A stretch of 64,000 nucleotides of DNA, from contig JAMYGW020000013.1 in NCBI GenBank assembly GCA_025617375.2, forward strand, positions 496,001-560,000, in the 5' to 3' direction. The stretch is from Acarospora socialis (taxonomy: Eukaryota > Ascomycota > Lecanoromycetes > Acarosporales > Acarosporaceae). A program made the translations under genes and the position numbers. The notes beneath the pieces were generated by a model, which was given only the letters and a program-made list of their open reading frames with translations, was not told the origin of the DNA and did no database searches. Shown piece by piece: positions 10,313 through 21,100 of this stretch (position 1 is the first letter of the stretch; the number at the start of each line of letters is the position of its first letter).

Positions 10313-10772
10313 GTTGTGGCATACAAGTGAGAACAATAGATGTCATGAATAATGAGACAGGACTGAGGACTCAAGCTCCTGCGCACTCTTTAGAGACAAT
10401 TACCTAGGAGCCAGCTTATGTAAGCAACAAGCTATCCCCCAATGGGAATGTGACTAAACCGGAGGCCAATTTCTGGTGAACAAGATTATGTTTTTTAGAG
10501 TTGTTATACTGTTTAGCGTCAAGGTACTGAACACATAACAAAAGTCCTACAAGTCTATGAGCCTCTACCGACCAAAAAATAAAGAACCATGTACGCACTC
10601 AGTCTTGACAGTGTAAACATTGCTTTGCTCTCGCGTAGGGGAAAATAGTAGAACCGAGGCAGATGCGGCTCAACCGCGGGGCTCTGCTCCTCAAGGTTCC
10701 GTCCACCTCGCCGTAGCTTCGCCTCCGATAAGGGCTTGCGCTTTCAATTGAAACTGAAAGTCACTTCCTACA
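10313..10772. promoter_or_regulatory. Divergent promoter region, nuclease-like gene and ETF-beta
   Basis: A 460-bp gap lies between outward-facing start codons. It is AT-rich near the nuclease side and GC-rich toward the ETF gene. No clear operator was seen. Confidence 0.4.
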
Positions 10773-11707
10773 ATGTCCACGTCACTGCGGATTCTGGTGC
10801 CCGTCAAGCGGGTCATCGACTATGCAGTACGTATCCCCGTCCGGCGCATTACTGCACCTGGACCTTTGCGATTTAGACCGCCCAAACGCTCTCTGCCCGA
10901 AACAGTCGACGGTCGACACTGACTTCGGACTAGGTCCGGCCGCGCGTCAACAAAGCGCAGACGGCCATCGAGACGCAAGGCGTCAAGCACTCGATGAACC
11001 CCTTCGACGAGCTCTCCATCGAAGAAGCGGTGCGGATCCGCGAGCGCAAAGTGCCCGTCGAAGACATCCTGGCCGTGTCGGCGGGGGTGGCGAAATCGCA
11101 AGACGTGCTGCGGACGGCCATGGCGATGGGCGCGGATCGGAGCATCCTGGTCGAGGTCAACACGGAGAAGGAAGGGGACCTCGAGCCCCTCGGCGTGGCC
11201 AAGCTGCTGAAGGCCGTGGTCGAGAAGGAGGATCGGAATCTGGTGATACTGGGGAAGCAGTCGATTGATGACGACGCGAATCAGACGGGGCAGATGTTGG
11301 CGGGCCTGCTGAATTGGCCGCAGGCGACGTCGGCGTCGAAGGTGGAGTTTGAGGGGGAGCAGGTGACGGTTACGAGGGAGGTGGATGGCGGGGTGGAGAC
11401 GCTGAAGGCGAAATTGCCGATGGTGATCACGACGGATTTGAGGCTGAATGAGCCGCGGTATGCGAGTTTGCCGAATATCATGAAGGCGAAGAAGAAGAAG
11501 TTGGAGAGGAAGACGATGCAGGATTATGGGGTGGATCCGACGCGGCGGATGAAGATAATAAAGGTTACGGGTGAGTGTCTTTGATGAAGTAGGACTGATG
11601 GAAGGTTTACTGATGAGTCTCTAGAACCTCCACCGCGGAAGGGCGGCGGTAAGGTTGAGGACGTGGACGGCATGATTTCGAAACTCAAGGAATTGGGTGC
11701 TTTGTAG
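10773..11707 (+). CDS. Electron transfer flavoprotein, beta subunit
   Basis: Three exons (10773-10826, 10934-11570, 11625-11707) give 257 residues, the usual ETF-beta length. The start MSTSLRILVPVKRVIDYA is the classic N-terminus. The second exon carries KHSMNPFDELSIEEAVRIRE and VILGKQSIDDDANQTGQMLA, which form the FAD/AMP-binding fold, then LPMVITTDLRLNEPRY, the ETF-beta signature, and a KKKK-rich loop. With the alpha subunit it takes electrons in the mitochondrial matrix from acyl-CoA and amino-acid dehydrogenases and passes them to ETF-ubiquinone oxidoreductase. The first intron is 107 nt and sits after codon 18. This would be the CIR1/ETFB ortholog. Two fatty-acid auxiliary enzymes lie elsewhere in the window, but nothing shows co-regulation. 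Confidence 0.95.
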
Positions 11708-12171
11708 ATATACAGTTTCCACAAGCCATTGTGTCCCATCTGTAAAAATGTTCTCTAGGTAATAAGGAGGTAGGCTGGGGTTTCAGTGCAACAGAGTGTG
11801 CACTACGAACTTACAGATCACTGTGTAAAGTTAATGGAATGTGGGTTGTTGGCGTTCATATGGCTCGACTACCTACTCTTGACCGATCAATCGCCAGTCC
11901 CATGCAACCTCTTCAACACAACATCTGTTTCGTCCTCACCATATTTCTACTATCAGCGAAAACAGTCATGCTATAGTGACATAGAGAATTGATCACAATA
12001 TAAGCAATACTAGTTGATAATATAAGGGTGATTGTGTTGAGCTAGGGAGAACGGAATTTCTCTTCTACTTATACATGCATACTATAACTATATCCGACAG
12101 GAAACACAGAGAAAGAAACTGTGCAAATGCACTGACACAGCAGAGAGCGGAAAGATACTGAACTAGACGGA
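11708..12171. other. Intergenic between convergent genes
   Basis: A 464-bp AT-rich gap between two 3' ends; it should hold both terminators. No coding pattern or repeat was seen. Confidence 0.4.
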
Positions 12172-13254
12172 CTACTTCGCCTCTACTTCCTTCACTACCC
12201 TCCGCACAACCTCATCCAGGTCCTCCTCCTTCAGGCCCAGTTTCTCATTTGCCACTTCCCGGCCATGGAATTGATCTCCAAGGCCCCGTTTGAACGTGCA
12301 CCCGCACAGAACATCAATCATGCCCAACCAGTCGCCCTTGGCGAACTTGTCCCACCCTTCCTGTATATACTGATTGACGGGGATGTGCGTGAAGGTCCAG
12401 TCGGACGGTTTTGTGCCGGTGGCGCGCTGCACGGCGGCCAGCATGTCGTTTTGACTGACGGAGAACGAGGTAACGTATACGTACTTGTTCTTGTAATCCG
12501 AGAGAGATGGTGACGAGGGAGAGGAAAGGGTGTGCACCGGTAGACTCAGGAGTCGTGCGACGGCACGGCCGGTGTGGGCGACGGTGGTCGTGGTGAGGGC
12601 GGTGGTGCCGTCGTCGATGATTTGCGCTTTGCGCGCTAGGATGTCGATGCCGTACCATCCACCTTTCAGGCACTATAAGCACGATATAGATTAGCTAATA
12701 GACTCTGTCTGTGACGGGACTGGAGGCGAGGTCGTCATACGTAGTCGAACCAGAGGTTACAAGCTATACCGATCCAGCTGCTCCGTCCTAGCTCTTCTAT
12801 CTCCTTTCGGTACTTTGCTTTCACTTCCAGGTAGGGCACCGCCTTCGAGACCTCTGCGTTGGCACCGTCCTGCCCATATTCATTGGGCAGAATCCATGGG
12901 ACGCCGGCCTTGGCGGCGGCTCTGATGAGATCAGATTGAACTTCCGGAGTCGTCGTCACGGCCAAAGTAATGATGAGCACATCCTGACCTTCCAAGGCGG
13001 ATTCCAGGAACTCGGAGGACTTGTAGTCACCCTTCTTCACTGTGACACCAGGCGCAAAGGTGGCGGTAGAGTCTTGACGTGAAAGAGCCGTCACATTAAA
13101 GGTGCCGCATTCCAGTAAGCTCTTCACTATCTCACTGCCTACCAAACCGCCTGCCTGAATGTGGATGAGCTTCTCCTTCCTTTATGGAACTCGCTGTTCA
13201 GGTCATACTCACTCCAACGACTGCAATATTCCTAACATGGTCTTTCAAAGACAT
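12172..13254 (-). CDS. NmrA-like NAD(P)-binding protein, isoflavone-reductase-like
   Basis: Three exons (13213-13254, 12741-13154, 12172-12672) give 318 residues. The first intron interrupts the dinucleotide-binding loop; joined, it reads NIAVVGAGGLVGSEIVKSLL, a GxxGxxG Rossmann motif of the NmrA/isoflavone reductase type. It continues with VTALSR, VLIITLAVTT and WILPNEYGQD. The tail has GWYGIDILARKA and TTVAHTGRAVARLL, usual in fungal members. These atypical short-chain dehydrogenases act either as small-molecule reductases or as redox-sensing regulators that bind NAD(P) without catalysis. There is no Tyr-x-x-x-Lys pair, so I cannot tell which. The long 5' gap holds a MITE and is shared with the CPA1 leader. 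Confidence 0.85.
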
Positions 13255-13665
13255 TTCAGATATAGAGAATATAATAGAACGCAGTTGTCAGCTAAGAACT
13301 ATGCTCCCTATATACCAAACCAGAGAGCACAGTATGGCTATCTAGCTGATATTTGTTTTCTGGAAAGAGGAGAGCGTTAAATCCGATGTTGTCGCCGGTA
13401 ATTCCGATGCGGTCTACCAGTAATTCTGAGCCAGCGACTCTCCATTCAAAGACAACAAAATAGTGCAGCAAGTACGGAGTCTTCCAGCACAAACGCCGGA
13501 CACCACAAGACATGTTTCACCCTGTAGTCTGGTATGCCTCAGATATCTATCTCAAGCATCCACACTCGTAGGGCAACCTATCGATGGGCAAGACAAAGGA
13601 GAGAATGACTGAGACATGCGTGCTGACATTGTCGAACAGCTGGCTTGTATATAAAACTGATAGAG

Positions 13666-13871
13666 TACGAAGGAACTAGTATTTAGTGTCCGGACGTACT
13701 GTAAGCGGCGACACAGATAACCCTACTATATCCTTATGCTTAACATCCCTATATAGGACCGGAATATGTGATAAGGAGTTGGTTTCTCAGAAGTTTGGTA
13801 ATTGATGTTGTGGTATTCAAATATGCTGCCGCTTATGGTACGTCCGGACACTAAATACTAGTTCCTTCGTA
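13666..13871. mobile_element. MITE, 206 bp, 44-bp terminal inverted repeats, TA target
   Basis: Positions 13666-13709 and 13828-13871 are inverted copies over 44 bp with two mismatches. The outermost dinucleotide is TA on both sides and can be read as the duplicated target, leaving an element at 13668-13869 whose ends begin CGAAGGAACTAGTATTTAGT. The 118-bp interior has no coding frame. TA duplication, long inverted ends and small size fit a non-autonomous Tc1/mariner or pogo/Fot1-type element; the superfamily is inferred. The near-identical arms suggest recent insertion. It sits between the NmrA-like gene and the CPA1 leader, 283 bp upstream of the attenuator-peptide start. Confidence 0.85.
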
Positions 13872-14153
13872 TATTTCCTCTCACTTCAACATGAATGATA
13901 TCATAATGCTCATTCCCGAAGATTTGGTTGTAGAAAACTCCTCAGGGAGGTCCACGCCCTTTCACACTAACGTAATCAGGCTAGGTCATCTTCACCCGCA
14001 CCAACTTCCTTTTAATCAGACTCTTATCCCAACTGACCCTCTAACTTAACCCCCACCACTGCAATCAAGCAAAAATACGGTGAAGAATCTGGCGACAATC
14101 AACACGTCTCAATTATCCAACACAAACGACAGTGCTAGGGCACCGTTGCGCTG

Positions 14154-14404
14154 ATGCGTGTGTCTCCATCAGTCTATACCTCGCAGGTAATGTCAATTCC
14201 TCGTCTGAATTCAATTCCAAGTCATTGCCGCCAGATTAATGGATGGGCTATGTTCTACCATCTCGGTCGTTATGAGATTTGAGGACTTGGCTAATAGCTT
14301 CTCAACAGGATTATATTTCAGGTACGATGAGCCGAACAGGGCTGCTGTTGCTGCTCGCTCACTGCGTCGCGATAGATCACCTCTGGAAAGCTTCTGTGAA
14401 CTGA
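14154..14404 (+). promoter_or_regulatory. Arginine attenuator peptide uORF in the CPA1 leader, spliced
   Basis: Three exons join in phase: 14154-14186, 14309-14321 (13 nt) and 14376-14404. Their introns are 122 and 54 nt, the first with a GGCTAATAG branch region. The product is 24 residues, with PSVYTSQDYISDHLWKA in its core. This matches the fungal arginine attenuator peptide, 24 residues in Neurospora arg-2 and 25 in yeast CPA1, with the key Asp12 in the same place. In those fungi the nascent peptide stalls the ribosome at its stop codon when arginine is high, which lowers translation of the synthase and triggers mRNA decay. Here the stop is 55 nt before the CPA1 start codon. The micro-exon carries Asp12, so correct splicing is needed for regulation. 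Confidence 0.93.
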
Positions 14405-14459
14405 AACGTCATACTTGAACAAACCAACCAAATTACACCATAACTACCAAGAGCACAAG

Positions 14460-15994
14460 ATGTTTCGTCACGTACTCAAGCAATGCCCGCTAGGGTATCA
14501 GAAGGCCTTTGGTCTGCAACTCAAGACTGGATCTCAATCACGCATGCTGGCCACAGTCCAGCAGAATACGCCCCGCCAGATGCCCGTGTCCAGGGCAAGG
14601 GCCACGCCAGTGTCTCATGACAGAGCTACTTTCACCATTCGAGTAAGGCTTACCCGTCTCGGTGCTCTGGTTGTCCTGTCCTGGGTATCTCGTAGCAGTT
14701 GCTGATCCTCATGTTTTAGGATGGTCCGGTTTTCCACGGCAAATCTTTTGGTGCCAAGTCGAACATTTCAGGAGAAGCAGTGTTCACCACTTCACTCGTT
14801 GGATACCCTGAATCTCTGACCGACCCTTCCTATCGGGGCCAAATTTTAGTCTTTACTCAACCCCTAATCGGTAATTACGGGGTTCCATCAGACGCTCGCG
14901 ACGAGCACGGTCTGCTCAAGTACTTCGAGTCCCCTAACCTCCAGGCGGTTGGTGTAGTAGTGGCGGATGTGGCAGAGCAGTATAGCCACTGGACAGCTGT
15001 GGAAAGTCTCAGCCAATGGTGTGCCCGAGAAGGCGTCCCAGCCATATCTGGTGTCGACACCCGAGCCATTGTGACATATCTGAGGGAGCAAGGATCCTCG
15101 CTGGCTCGTATCACCATTGGAGAAGAATACGATGCCGATCAAGACGAAGCCTTTGTTGACCCGGAGCAAATCAACCTTGTTGGCAAGGTCAGCACGAAAG
15201 CACCATTCCACGTTAGCTCCAACAACGGTGACCTTCATGTGGCTGTCATCGATTGTGGGGTAAAAGAAAATATTCTGAGGAGCTTGGTTGGGCGTGGGGC
15301 GAGCGTTACGGCTTTCCCATACGATTACCCGATCCATAAAGTTGCGCATCATTTTGATGGTGTCTTCATCTCCAATGGTCCCGGAGACCCTACCCACTGT
15401 CAACAGACGGTGTATCACCTCCAAAAGCTTATGGAGTCCTCTCAAATCCCAGTAATGGGTATCTGTCTAGGTCACCAATTGCTTGCTCTTGCAGCGGGCG
15501 CTCGCACCATCAAGCTCAAATACGGCAATCGTGCGCACAACATCCCGGCGTTGGACCTCACAACGGGACGTTGCCATATTACCAGTCAGAACCATGGTTA
15601 CGCGGTCGATGCCGCAACTCTTCCAAGCGAATGGAAGGAGTATTTTGTCAACCTTAATGACTCTAGTAACGAAGGTTGGTCCAGTTGATCGTGGATTTTA
15701 CGCTTTACGTGTACTGACATGTCACTTACAGGTATGATCCACAAGTCTCGACCCATCTTCAGTACCCAATTCCACCCTGAAGCCAAAGGCGGTCCACTTG
15801 ACTCCTCTTACCTCTTCGATGCCTACCTCGACAGCGTGTCGAAATACAAGCGTAACCAAGCTATCTTCCAGCCGAAGAGGGACAGCAGACCGAGTCCGTT
15901 ACTTGTCGATATCCTTGGTAAGGAGAGGGTTGGCGTGCAGCCTACCATCGGCATGGACAACATGACACGGGCAGCAGCAGCAGCGGCCGCTTAA
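14460..15994 (+). CDS. cpa1: Carbamoyl-phosphate synthase, arginine-specific small subunit
   Basis: Three exons (14460-14642, 14720-15674, 15732-15994) give 466 residues. The first 60 are basic and Ser/Gln-rich, fitting a mitochondrial targeting sequence, which is the location in filamentous fungi. The body starts [20 protein letters not shown], followed by the CPSase small-chain domain ([19 protein letters not shown]), then a class I glutamine amidotransferase domain. Its catalytic cysteine is C310 in GICLGHQ, with H394 and E396 in STQFHPEA. The enzyme releases ammonia from glutamine for the large subunit, the first step of arginine synthesis. Control by the attenuator peptide upstream is the main regulatory feature. 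The extreme C-terminus is a run of alanines from a CAG/GCA repeat. The frame also opens at a TTG at 14415, but 14460 is the first ATG. Confidence 0.95.
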
Positions 15995-16348
15995 AAGTTG
16001 TGCTATTCTTCTTATCGTTGGTGATTTGTCAAGATTTCGTAAAACTGTAGCCAATGTCATATGCGTATCTTCAGATGTAGTCCAAATATCCACAAGCTTG
16101 TGATTGAATGTACGGATGGTGTTTAGGGCAAGAACGTCATGATTGCGTAGCATATGATACAAATTGGCAACCCCATCCATATTCCTTCACCTGCCGGTTT
16201 CCAACATCTGTGATAACCGTTAGTTTTGAACTCCCGGCTGGTTCCACAGCGATAAGAAGTTGACCGACTAAGTGCAGAATATCTGACAATGGCGATACCG
16301 ACAAACTCGAGTCCAGCATCCCAACGCCCATACAGCCAATCCCTCACA
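15995..16348. other. Intergenic between convergent genes
   Basis: A 354-bp gap between the 3' ends of CPA1 and the enoyl-CoA hydratase/isomerase gene. Nothing but presumed terminators is visible. Confidence 0.4.
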
Positions 16349-17274
16349 TCACAACTTCGCCATCAAAATCCGATTATGCTTCTCCCACTCCTCAACCTTC
16401 GCCCGGCTCTCCGCCCCCCTCCTCCTCTCCTCCTCTTCCTCCCTCCTCTCCCTCCTCGCGCCCCCCTCCCCACCCGCGCTCTCCAACAAGCCCACCGTCT
16501 CCCCCCACATCTCCCTCTTCAGCCTCCCATAAACCCCACTTCCCCCCTTCTGCCCCAACTTCATCTCCTCCACAAACGCCAGCGCCTCCTCCAAATCGCC
16601 CAGGCCGTCCACGATCCCCTCCTTCAGCGCCTCGAGCGCGTTGAGCCGCTTCGCCTCCAGCACCAGCGTGCGATACGTCGCGGGCGAGGGCAGCTTCTGG
16701 CGGAAGATGGACGCCATGGGCGGTTTCAGCGGGGCGCCGAAGTCCAGCTCGTTCAGGCACAGGTAGCCCCGGTGCGGGTTGAAGAGCCGGTAGTCGTGCA
16801 TCATGGCGGTCATCAGGCCGGCGGCGAAGGCGTGCCCGTTCAGGAGGGCGAGGGTCGGCATTGGGTAGCTTTGCTCCCTCGACGGGACGTCATCAGTGGA
16901 CGAACGTCGGAAGAAGGAGTGGAAATACTGTAAACGGGAGGGTAGGAGGGAGGTGCAAGTGCGTACGTCAACAGCCGTCTCCACAACGGATACAAGCTTT
17001 CGGCGAAAAAGGTCTTGCTCTTGATCGCGGACTCGTAGTTCAGGCCGTTGCTGTAGAATTTCGGGATCGCGGACGTGGTGATGACGACGCCTTTCGGGAA
17101 GCGGACCTCGAGGATGTCGAGGGCGAGCAGGAAGGCGGAGCAGAAGGATGGCGTGAGCCGGTTGTCGGGCGGGGAGAGGAAGGTCAGAACGTAGATTTTG
17201 GAGCCGCGTTGGGTGCAGGTGATGCTGCCGGACGGAGGGATGGGGATGGTGAAGAGAGGAGGGAGGGGAGGCAT
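16349..17274 (-). CDS. Enoyl-CoA hydratase/isomerase family, peroxisomal tail -AKL
   Basis: Two exons (16967-17274 and 16349-16868) with a 98-nt intron give 275 residues. The crotonase fold is visible as VLTFLSPPDNRLTPSF near the start, the oxyanion-hole strand (KFYSNGLNYE) and LALLNGHAFAAGLMTAMMHD, followed by RGYLCLNELDFGAPL. The last three residues, AKL, are an accepted type 1 peroxisomal signal. Fungal relatives are annotated as delta3,delta2-enoyl-CoA isomerases or hydratases that prepare unsaturated acyl-CoAs for beta-oxidation. I cannot choose the reaction because the catalytic acid is not obvious. A long Glu/Arg-rich helix precedes the tail. The coding strand is very GC-rich, which creates open frames on the other strand. 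Confidence 0.85.
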
Positions 17275-17613
17275 GGTTGTTGATGTTCTGTATGGAACGG
17301 TTGTGGGACCTTGGGATTGGATTGTCTAGTGATGTCTGAAGAATTGGGCTGGGTGGTGAGGAGAGAGAGATTGAGAGCTCGACGTAAGCAGAGCTGGGGA
17401 TGTATGAGTAATATATAAAGCCACGATCCCGGGTTATATCTCGACGATGAGGTGCAAGCGATAAGGGATGTTTAGTTGCGATTGTCGTCCGGCAGAGCTC
17501 CCTGTAGCTCCGCCGGAGGGATCGCCGATGGATAATCGGTAAGTTCCGTTAGCGGTCCGTACTCCAAAGCTGCATGTGTCTCTGTCCTTAGCTACTGGAA
17601 CGCGACATACACG
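17275..17613. promoter_or_regulatory. Divergent promoter region
   Basis: A 339-bp gap separates the start codons of the enoyl-CoA hydratase/isomerase gene and the HTH gene. An AGTAATATATAAAG string near 17407 could be a TATA element for the minus-strand gene. This is a guess from base composition. Confidence 0.3.
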
Positions 17614-18102
17614 ATGGCTACGGACAGCTCCACACCCAGGATGCCGACTCCATCATCGACAGACGGTGCCAATCCTCCACCACCGACCCCCAACCCTCTG
17701 CTTCTGAGGAAACCCCGAAGAGCCCGACTAACGCGCGACGAGCGACTCCGCATCCGCACCCTACGCGACGTCGGCTGGTCCTACCAGGCCATCGTCGACA
17801 AGTACGGCTTCACCCACTCCGGCGTCCAATACGCCTGCACGCACGGCGAAACCCCGGGCAAGCATACTGGGCGCCCCCCCATGCTCTCCGAGGAGCAGGT
17901 CGAGGCTCTCGTGGACTTTGTGACGGCTTCGAGGAACAACCGTCGTCTGACGTACGCGCGAATCCTCGCCGCAATGGGGTTTGATTGTGGGGTCGATTCG
18001 ATTCGTTATGCGCTGCAGAAACGGGGGTTTACGAACTGTCCCGCGAGGGTTAGAGCCCCGGTCTCGGAGAAAGGTGGGCAGGTGGATTCTAAGGCCGGGT
18101 AG
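17614..18102 (+). CDS. Transposase-like helix-turn-helix protein without catalytic domain
   Basis: One exon encodes 162 residues. After a Pro/Ser/Thr-rich start, residues 35-80 form a homeodomain-like helix-turn-helix (TRDERLRIRTLRDVGWSYQA, HSGVQYACTHGE). A GRPPMLSEEQ linker follows, then residues 90-145 form a second helix-turn-helix (NNRRLTYARILAAMGFDCG, RYALQKRGFTNC). This pair is the DNA-binding half of Tc1/mariner-type transposases. In a full transposase a DDE/D catalytic domain of about 200 residues would follow the SEK motif; here the protein ends after SEKGGQVDSKAG and no catalytic motif is seen in any frame downstream. It is either a truncated relic or a host protein that kept only DNA binding. 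The open frame, clean ATG and own promoter gap favour the second, but this is inference. Confidence 0.7.
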   Translation: MATDSSTPRMPTPSSTDGANPPPPTPNPLLLRKPRRARLTRDERLRIRTLRDVGWSYQAIVDKYGFTHSGVQYACTHGETPGKHTGRPPMLSEEQVEALVDFVTASRNNRRLTYARILAAMGFDCGVDSIRYALQKRGFTNCPARVRAPVSEKGGQVDSKAG

Positions 18103-21100
18103 AGGTACAGTTCGATGGTGCTTGAACGGGAAATCAAGTCTCTTCGAACATGTGAGGACGAGTCCCGGAAGGTTGAATCTCAATCTCCGAACAAGCTCCA
18201 AGCGGTAGCTAATACGTCCCTACCCGGATACGATGGGCATTTGTTGAGGGAAGTTGTTGCATAAGGCTTTGGTGCAACTCGAAGTTGCTGATGGCCCCCT
18301 CATGTTGATCCTGCAGCTTCTAGAACTGTAAGTAACCTTTCTCTAATTTGTTTGGTGAGTTCGGCCACAGCGCAGTATCGGGAGAGAACAATGGACCTCT
18401 CTTCGTCCAGGCGCTTCCAGATGTGGATGGATTGCCCAGAGGGAGCATGTAAGAGGTTTATATTTCAGAGCAGGATAGATACATGATGAGGGTGTTGCAG
18501 TATACTGATAAGTCTTTAGATGTCTGGCGCTACCTTTGTGAACATCACTCCAAAGTATTTCGGTGGCCCACGGTCTCATAGCTCAGGACGTCTCCGCTGT
18601 ATAGGGTGCAGTGTGCGATGTCCAGTCGACCATTATTGCTATCAACGCCAGACTGGCCCGTAGCTCAGCAGGACCCGAAGATCCAGCCAGGGTAAAGCAG
18701 GATCAAAACGTCTCTGCGAGCTTGGTGAAGAGAGTAAGGGATCTTTGTATGGAATTATATACCAGGCCGACCATCGAATGGTTCATCGAGCATTCGGGAG
18801 GTTTCCCACCTCGCCAAACACAAGATCGTTATGGACTCTTGCCGTTCTGGGAGCCGCGAATTTCAGACTAGGCCGAATATCAATCGACATCTCACATTTG
18901 TCTGAACTCGAGCCTGCCCGCGTTATTTGGTAGTCGAGCTTTCTCGTCGAATCCAACCCTCGGCAATATGCTATGTTTTGGACCAGTCTATCCTTCATGC
19001 ACGGTGTTATTGCCGTCAACAATGTCATCCGTAGAAAGATGAATGATTAGTAAAGGAGAAGTAGGTAAACAGTAATGTATGGTGGGTGTGGAAGAGGATT
19101 TCCTCAGGACTGCGGGCTGGGCCCGAGATGAGTCTGATACTATTATACGATTAGATAGTTGACATGGCGGAGTCTTGGTTTGCTCCCTTGGGTGAATTTA
19201 TATATCTGTTGCCCATGATGGAATTCGATACACCCTGTGAGGGCTTTTCAATTTATCGAACAATTTCGTCTCAAATCGAGTCTGCCAACTCAAGCAGAGG
19301 ACAGAAGTGACCCGCTCAAAGCGACGTACTTAATCATCATGCAATCGAACACTGATGCCCCAAAGTCAGGTCTTGCCTGAATGTTGCGATGTCGACCACA
19401 CATCGCACAACTATTCGATACTCGTGACTCTCCTTCCAATCTTTCCGGCAGGCAGCAAAGAGCGAGGGAGATCTCCAGGATTCATTTCCCCCTCTAGCGG
19501 AAAACCAGAACACTACACAGAAACCCTCTACCAGTCAGCTTCTACAACTCCCCTCTGACCAGTGTTTCAAAGGTTACTACCCCGTACAAGACAGGCCTCC
19601 TCGTATTCACCGCAAGTAAAGACTGCCCACAGCGGGGCTAGGCAGACAATAGAGTTCACTTGCACTACACCGAACGGTGCAAATCTGCTGGGCGTTGTTT
19701 ATCGGATCGGCCGGTAGTTGACTTCTTTCCCGGATATGGTTAGCTGTGCCCTGTCCAGTCTGTGGGTTGAAAGAGCCATGTGTCCCGGTCATGGCTTGGG
19801 ACGCCCTCCAGGGCAGCGCGAGAGACGGATGGGCCCCTTCATTATAGTAGCAACGGAGACACTGCCGTTTGGATGCGGATAGAGGGCAGCAGATGAGGTA
19901 GTTGTATATCCGGTGGAAGGGTTGGAATCCACGTAGGACTGGTCCTTTGTGGCTCGGGTTGCCATTCTCTCCTTCTCAGCTGTTCATTACTCGATTGACA
20001 CTGCTCAACGGGTCCATTGGTAGATAGGGTCCAAGCCCTCACTCCTCAGCCCGACTCTTCTGGACACTGCAACGACGCTCCCCCATCCTCGTGCATCGGC
20101 AAGTAAAAATAGCACATGGCCTTCATCGACGCATCGGAGACTTCCAATGAGCTGGTCAGGAGGTGCCAAGTGGGATTGACAGACGCCTCTGCCGCTAGAA
20201 GACATCCCGCTGTCGGGATTGGTCCATCTGTTTTTGGGTTCGGAGGCGTTGCCTCTTTAATTTCCGGGCGGCACGTTTCTATGGGTATTCCGAATTAGGA
20301 TTGACATGACCAAGGCAGTGGCGGTGTTTTGCTGCTTGGGAAAAAGCTTCTGGCCCGTTTCGTTGATTTCTCAAAGGAATGTCCTACACGTGCGGGTAAA
20401 AGATGGGATGCCTTGCGCGTAAAGAGGCCGTGGTGTTATTATTTATTGTTGTGAGAGTGTGATCGCTCCATTCGGATCGCTGAGCTACAACTAAGCTTTC
20501 GTTCGGCAAAGCGCCCGCAGATCATCGGACCCAATCAGGAGAGCCAGCCCATCTGTTACGGTTCTTTCTGCCGAGGAGCTTTGCTTCACTACCCATTCGG
20601 TTGAAGGGCCTTTGTGGTTCTCTGTTCATCTGAGGTTGCGCTTATGAGACTTTTCTGTTTCGAGGACATCGTATTATGGAGGAGAAGGATCATGGTTTCA
20701 ACTCTCGAATATGAAGATAAGTTGATGGAGAAAGCGGAAGTGGCTTCTGATTGACTGGTTGTTGCTTCCGGTCTTGATGTCTTATCGCCCCGCTCAGTCG
20801 GTTCTGCTTTACAAGTACATAGAGTAATCACCTCATGTATCACGAATGATTGTTAGACGTGGCGTGGTGGTGCTGGTCTTCTTCGAAGTTAGGTGGTACA
20901 TATACTTTATTCTAGGGTAAGATGAGCGATTTGCAAAAAGACTGCCGTGCAGATCCGTTCTTATGATACGAACCCTTTGCTTGTGTTCGGTTCTTCAGTC
21001 TTCTAAGATCAATGATAGAGTATATAGATCCTTGAAACTCATCAATGACAGCAGGAACCCGTAGAGTATAGGGAAGACTGCACCACCGGCAACTGCCTTC

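Noticed and set aside
18611-18933. Two overlapping plus-strand frames of 60-90 codons
   Set aside because: Partly protein-like but no start, splice sites or domain support a gene; mentioned only in the intergenic entry.
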